Shown piece by piece: positions 61,522 through 64,000 of a stretch of 64,000 nt of DNA. The stretch comes from Acidimicrobiales bacterium (GTDB taxonomy: Bacteria > Actinomycetota > Acidimicrobiia > Acidimicrobiales > JACCXE01). Numbering within the stretch: the stretch's first letter is position 1; every line of letters starts with the position of its first letter. The stretch spans positions 1 to 64,000 of the forward strand of contig DASZWD010000014.1 of NCBI GenBank assembly GCA_035546775.1, given 5' to 3'. Made by a program: the position numbers and the translations under genes. The notes under the pieces are model-generated. The model searched no databases. It worked only from the letters and a program-made list of their open reading frames with translations, and was not told where the DNA came from.

Positions 61522-62053
61522 TCCGGATGGAGTTGATCTTGACTTCTTCCTTCGGGGTGCCGGAGCCCGTCCCCAGGTCGTTGATCGTCTTGACGACGTC
61601 GAGGCCCTGGATCACCTGACCGAACAGCGAGTACTGCGGTGGCAGGCGAACACCGTCTTGGCCGCTGATGATGAAGAACTGCGAGCCGTTCGTGTTGGGG
61701 CCGGCATTCGCCATCGCCAGCGACCCGAGCTCGTAACGCCCGGCGGGCGGCAACTCGTCGTCGAAGCGGTAGCCGGGCCCGCCGCGCCCCGATCCCTCGG
61801 GGCAGCCCCCCTGGAGCACGAAGCCGGGGATGATGCGGTGGAAGTTGAGCCCGTCGAAGTAGTTGTGGCGGGCAAGGAACACGAACGAGTTGACCGTCTT
61901 CGGCGCGCGCTCGGGCGCGAGGGCGACGGTGATGTCGCCCTTCGACGTCGAGATCACCGCGGTGTAGCGCTTGTTGGGGTCGATGCCCATGGGCGGCTCG
62001 GCGGAGAACTGCGTCGTCCGCTCCGAAAGGTGGTCGGCGGGAAAATCGGACAT
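61505..62053 (-). CDS. Cyclophilin-type peptidyl-prolyl isomerase
   Basis: 182-residue cytoplasmic cyclophilin. Active-site segments are NFHRIIPGFVLQGGCPEGSGRGG (split over residues about 76-98) with the catalytic Arg, and MANAGPNTNGSQFFII near 116-131. The protein has a 27-residue N-terminal extension. A GAGGAG ribosome site precedes the ATG, 2 nt behind the stop of the membrane cyclophilin gene, so the two are co-transcribed. The 3' end overlaps the S51-like gene by 17 bases. Confidence 0.94.
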   Translation of the reverse strand: MSDFPADHLSERTTQFSAEPPMGIDPNKRYTAVISTSKGDITVALAPERAPKTVNSFVFLARHNYFDGLNFHRIIPGFVLQGGCPEGSGRGGPGYRFDDELPPAGRYELGSLAMANAGPNTNGSQFFIISGQDGVRLPPQYSLFGQVIQGLDVVKTINDLGTGSGTPKEEVKINSIRITEAD

Positions 62054-62055
62054 CG

Positions 62056-62853
62056 CTACTCCTCGGTGATGGTGACGGAAATCATGTGGTGCTCGACATT
62101 GGGTTCGCCGCTGCCCGAGCCGTCCTTGTTGATCTTCTTGACGACGGACAGGCCGGCGGTCACGTGGCCGAACGGCGAGTACTTGGGTACCCCGCCGACC
62201 GCACTCAGCAACGTCTGGGCGCCGTTGTCCGACGCCACGAGGAAGAACTGCGAGCCGTTGGTGTTGGGGCCTGAGTTCGCCATGGCGACGTCGCCGTCGG
62301 TGTAGACGTAGCCGTCGGGGATCTCGTCTTCGAACTGATAGCCGGGGCCGCCCGTGCCGTTGCCCTGCGGGTCACCGGTCTGGTCCATGAAATCGGGGAT
62401 CACGCGGTGGAAGATGATCCCGTCGAAGAAGTGGTTGCGGGCCAGGAACACGAAGTTGTTGACCGTCTTCGGCGCCGCCTCGGCGTTGAGGTCGACGGTA
62501 ATCGTGCCGGCGTCGGTCTTGATCGCGGCCGTGTACTTCTTGGCCGGGTCGATGCACATGATCGGCGCGTGGTCGAACACGGTGAAGCGCTTCGCTGTGC
62601 CCTTCGCCGGAGGACACACGTCGGCGTTGCCCTTGAGTGGTTTTGCTGTTGTCGTCGTCGTGGCGGTCGCCGTCGAGTTGTTGTCGCTGCCGCCGCCCTT
62701 CATGGCGTAGGCGAGCGCGGCGCCGACGAGCACGACCGCCACGACGGCGACGATGATCTGAGTCCGGCGCTTCTGTCGTTGCGCGGCCGCGGCCATCGCC
62801 TGCTGGCGGGCCCGGGTGTTTTCGCGCTGGCGCTGTCGTTTGTCGCTGGGCAC
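62056..62853 (-). CDS. Membrane-anchored cyclophilin-type isomerase
   Basis: 265-residue cyclophilin with an N-terminal basic segment (SDKRQRQRENTRARQQ), a single helix (IIVAVVAVVLVGAALAYAM near residues 33-52), a Thr linker and an outer catalytic domain. The active site has IFHRVIPDFMDQTGDPQGNG and MANSGPNTNGSQFFLV. It should help fold exported proteins. GTG 62853 follows a TAGCTT box by 8 nt. It is paralogous to the cytoplasmic cyclophilin that follows. Confidence 0.93.
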   Translation of the reverse strand: MPSDKRQRQRENTRARQQAMAAAAQRQKRRTQIIVAVVAVVLVGAALAYAMKGGGSDNNSTATATTTTTAKPLKGNADVCPPAKGTAKRFTVFDHAPIMCIDPAKKYTAAIKTDAGTITVDLNAEAAPKTVNNFVFLARNHFFDGIIFHRVIPDFMDQTGDPQGNGTGGPGYQFEDEIPDGYVYTDGDVAMANSGPNTNGSQFFLVASDNGAQTLLSAVGGVPKYSPFGHVTAGLSVVKKINKDGSGSGEPNVEHHMISVTITEE

Positions 62854-62861
62854 GGCGTCGA

Positions 62862-62867
62862 AAGCTA
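62862..62867 (-). promoter_or_regulatory. -10-like TAGCTT box, membrane cyclophilin
   Basis: TAGCTT on the minus strand, 8 nt before GTG 62853. Confidence 0.45.
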
Positions 62868-62910
62868 GCCGACGCTCAAATCGACTTCGAAGGCGGGCCC
62901 GGTAGGCCGG

Positions 62911-62916
62911 TAGCCT
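62911..62916 (+). promoter_or_regulatory. -10-like TAGCCT box, lysC
   Basis: TAGCCT ends 8 nt before ATG 62925, in the 71-nt gap to the divergent cyclophilin gene. Confidence 0.45.
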
Positions 62917-62924
62917 TAAACCCC

Positions 62925-64000
62925 ATGTCTTTGGTCGTCCAGAAGTACGGCGGCACCTCCGTCGCCGATCCCGAGCGCATTCGCGAGGTGGCGGAGAACG
63001 TCGCCCGCACGCGCCGGCAGCACGACGTCGTCATCGTCGTGTCGGCCATGGGCAAGGAAACCGACGACCTGCTACGCCTCGCCCGCGAGGTCGCCAAGAA
63101 GCCGTCGGGCCGCGAAATGGACATGCTGATCACCGCCGGTGAGCGCAAGGCCACGGCGCTGGTGACGATGGCGCTCGAAGAGATGGGCTGCCCGGCGCAG
63201 AGCTTCACCGGCAGTCAGGCCGGCTTCATCACCGACACCGAGCACCAGAACGCCAAGATCCTCGAGGTCCGCCCCGAGCGCCTCGTCGAGGCGATCAGCT
63301 CCGGGCGGGTGCCCGTCGTCGGCGGGGCCCAGGGCATGTCGACGGCCCGCGAGATCACGTTCCTCGGCCGCGGCGGCTCGGACACGACGGCTGTCGCGCT
63401 GGCGGCGTCGCTCAACGCCGACTCCTGCGAGCTGTACACCGACGTGTCGGGCGTGTTCACCGCCGACCCGCGCATCGTCCCGTCCGCGCGTCGGATGCCG
63501 CGCCTGAGCTTCGACGAGATGCTCGAGATGACGGCGACGGGTTGCCCCAAGCCGGCCATGCGTTCCGTCGAGTTCGCCCGCACGCACCACGTCCCGCTCC
63601 ACATCCGCTCGGCCTTCACGTGGGAGCCGGGCACCTGGGTCGCCGAGGAGGACCCCACCATGGAACACGCCATCATCACCGCCGTCACCCACGACCTGTC
63701 CGAAGCCAAGGTCACGGTGAATGCGGTGCCCGACGCCCCCGGCATCGCGGCGCGGCTGTTCCGGGCCCTCGCCGACAACGGCGTGAACGTCGACATGATC
63801 GTGCAGGACGTCAGCCACGACGGCACGACCGACATCTCCTTCACGACGCCGGCCGAAGACGTCGACACCGCGTTGAAGGTGGCCAACGACGTCGCCGCGG
63901 CGGTCGGCGGTGGCGACGTCGCCGCCGATCAGCAGATCGGCCGCGTGTCGCTGATCGGCGCCGGCATGAAGACGCACCCCGGTGTGGCGGCGACGATGTT
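62925..64000 (+). CDS. lysC: Aspartokinase (3' end cut off)
   Basis: First enzyme of the aspartate pathway to Lys, Met and Thr, phosphorylating aspartate. 358 residues are visible before the window end, out of about 410 usual. The kinase domain starts VVQKYGGTSVADPERIREVA and has VVSAMGKETDDLL, TAGERKATALV, GRGGSDTTAVALAA and YTDVSGVFTADPRIV. The regulatory ACT region begins near residue 265 (AKVTVNAVPDAPGIAARLF). The ATG is 8 nt behind TAGCCT. In many actinobacteria lysC is near recR; here 31 kb separates them. Confidence 0.96.
   Translation, partial: MSLVVQKYGGTSVADPERIREVAENVARTRRQHDVVIVVSAMGKETDDLLRLAREVAKKPSGREMDMLITAGERKATALVTMALEEMGCPAQSFTGSQAGFITDTEHQNAKILEVRPERLVEAISSGRVPVVGGAQGMSTAREITFLGRGGSDTTAVALAASLNADSCELYTDVSGVFTADPRIVPSARRMPRLSFDEMLEMTATGCPKPAMRSVEFARTHHVPLHIRSAFTWEPGTWVAEEDPTMEHAIITAVTHDLSEAKVTVNAVPDAPGIAARLFRALADNGVNVDMIVQDVSHDGTTDISFTTPAEDVDTALKVANDVAAAVGGGDVAADQQIGRVSLIGAGMKTHPGVAATM

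Overview
The window is a gene-dense, high-GC segment of a bacterial chromosome with no gene-free stretch above about 130 bases. I see no rRNA, tRNA, CRISPR array, insertion sequence or prophage. The gene content points to Actinomycetota. It includes F420/deazaflavin-type oxidoreductases, a wax ester/diacylglycerol acyltransferase, an acyl-CoA carboxylase beta plus a small epsilon-like subunit, many FadE/crotonase/thiolase genes, GTG and TTG starts, and start codons sitting 6-9 nt behind TANNNT boxes (leaderless style). The fused branched-chain-type ABC transporter genes suggest an Acidimicrobiia-like member, but this lineage call is an inference.

Layout. 1-4737: a partial phytanoyl-CoA dioxygenase, an acyl-CoA dehydrogenase, a LivK-like lipoprotein and an amidohydrolase. 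4800-15255: a tightly coupled seven-gene operon. It encodes a LivH-LivM-LivG fusion, a small lipoprotein, an MFS-LivF fusion, a crotonase, an amidase with a 59-residue GatC-like partner, and a secreted CocE-type hydrolase. 15260-24228: a P-loop kinase-like protein, a second CocE hydrolase, a kinase/pseudo-M23/class-III aminotransferase fusion, a second LivK-like protein, a C45 acyltransferase/peptidase and a membrane-anchored secreted protein. 24299-26534: a haem-type membrane reductase, ApbE flavin transferase and two small exported proteins. 26615-28662: an OmpR-type two-component system.

28696-31387 is the housekeeping block dnaX-ybaB-recR. 31449-62053 is a long metabolic stretch. It holds a thiolase, WS/DGAT, a Ccr-like reductase, methylmalonyl/ethylmalonyl-CoA epimerase, two serine esterases, an amidohydrolase and a DNA methyltransferase. 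It also holds an LLM oxidoreductase, a coupled set (DUF1028, lipoprotein, PhyH, alpha/beta hydrolase, 5'-3' exonuclease), large membrane proteins, aat, the acyl-CoA carboxylase beta/epsilon pair, a metallophosphatase, a GH65-like enzyme, an ethylmalonyl-CoA mutase (MeaA type) and a 3-hydroxybutyryl-CoA dehydrogenase. 62056-64000 ends with a membrane cyclophilin and lysC (aspartokinase, cut by the window end).

How it fits together. The first third looks like an uptake-and-breakdown module. Unusual fused ABC/MFS importer polypeptides are surrounded by candidate binding proteins and by esterases, amidases and acyl-CoA enzymes that could process an amide- or ester-containing substrate. The middle and last thirds carry many steps of acetyl-CoA/propionyl-CoA assimilation by the ethylmalonyl-CoA route, dispersed rather than in one operon. 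Four long perfect or near-perfect hairpins sit behind gene ends. Two of them are copies of the same 22-3-22 palindrome, 28 kb apart.
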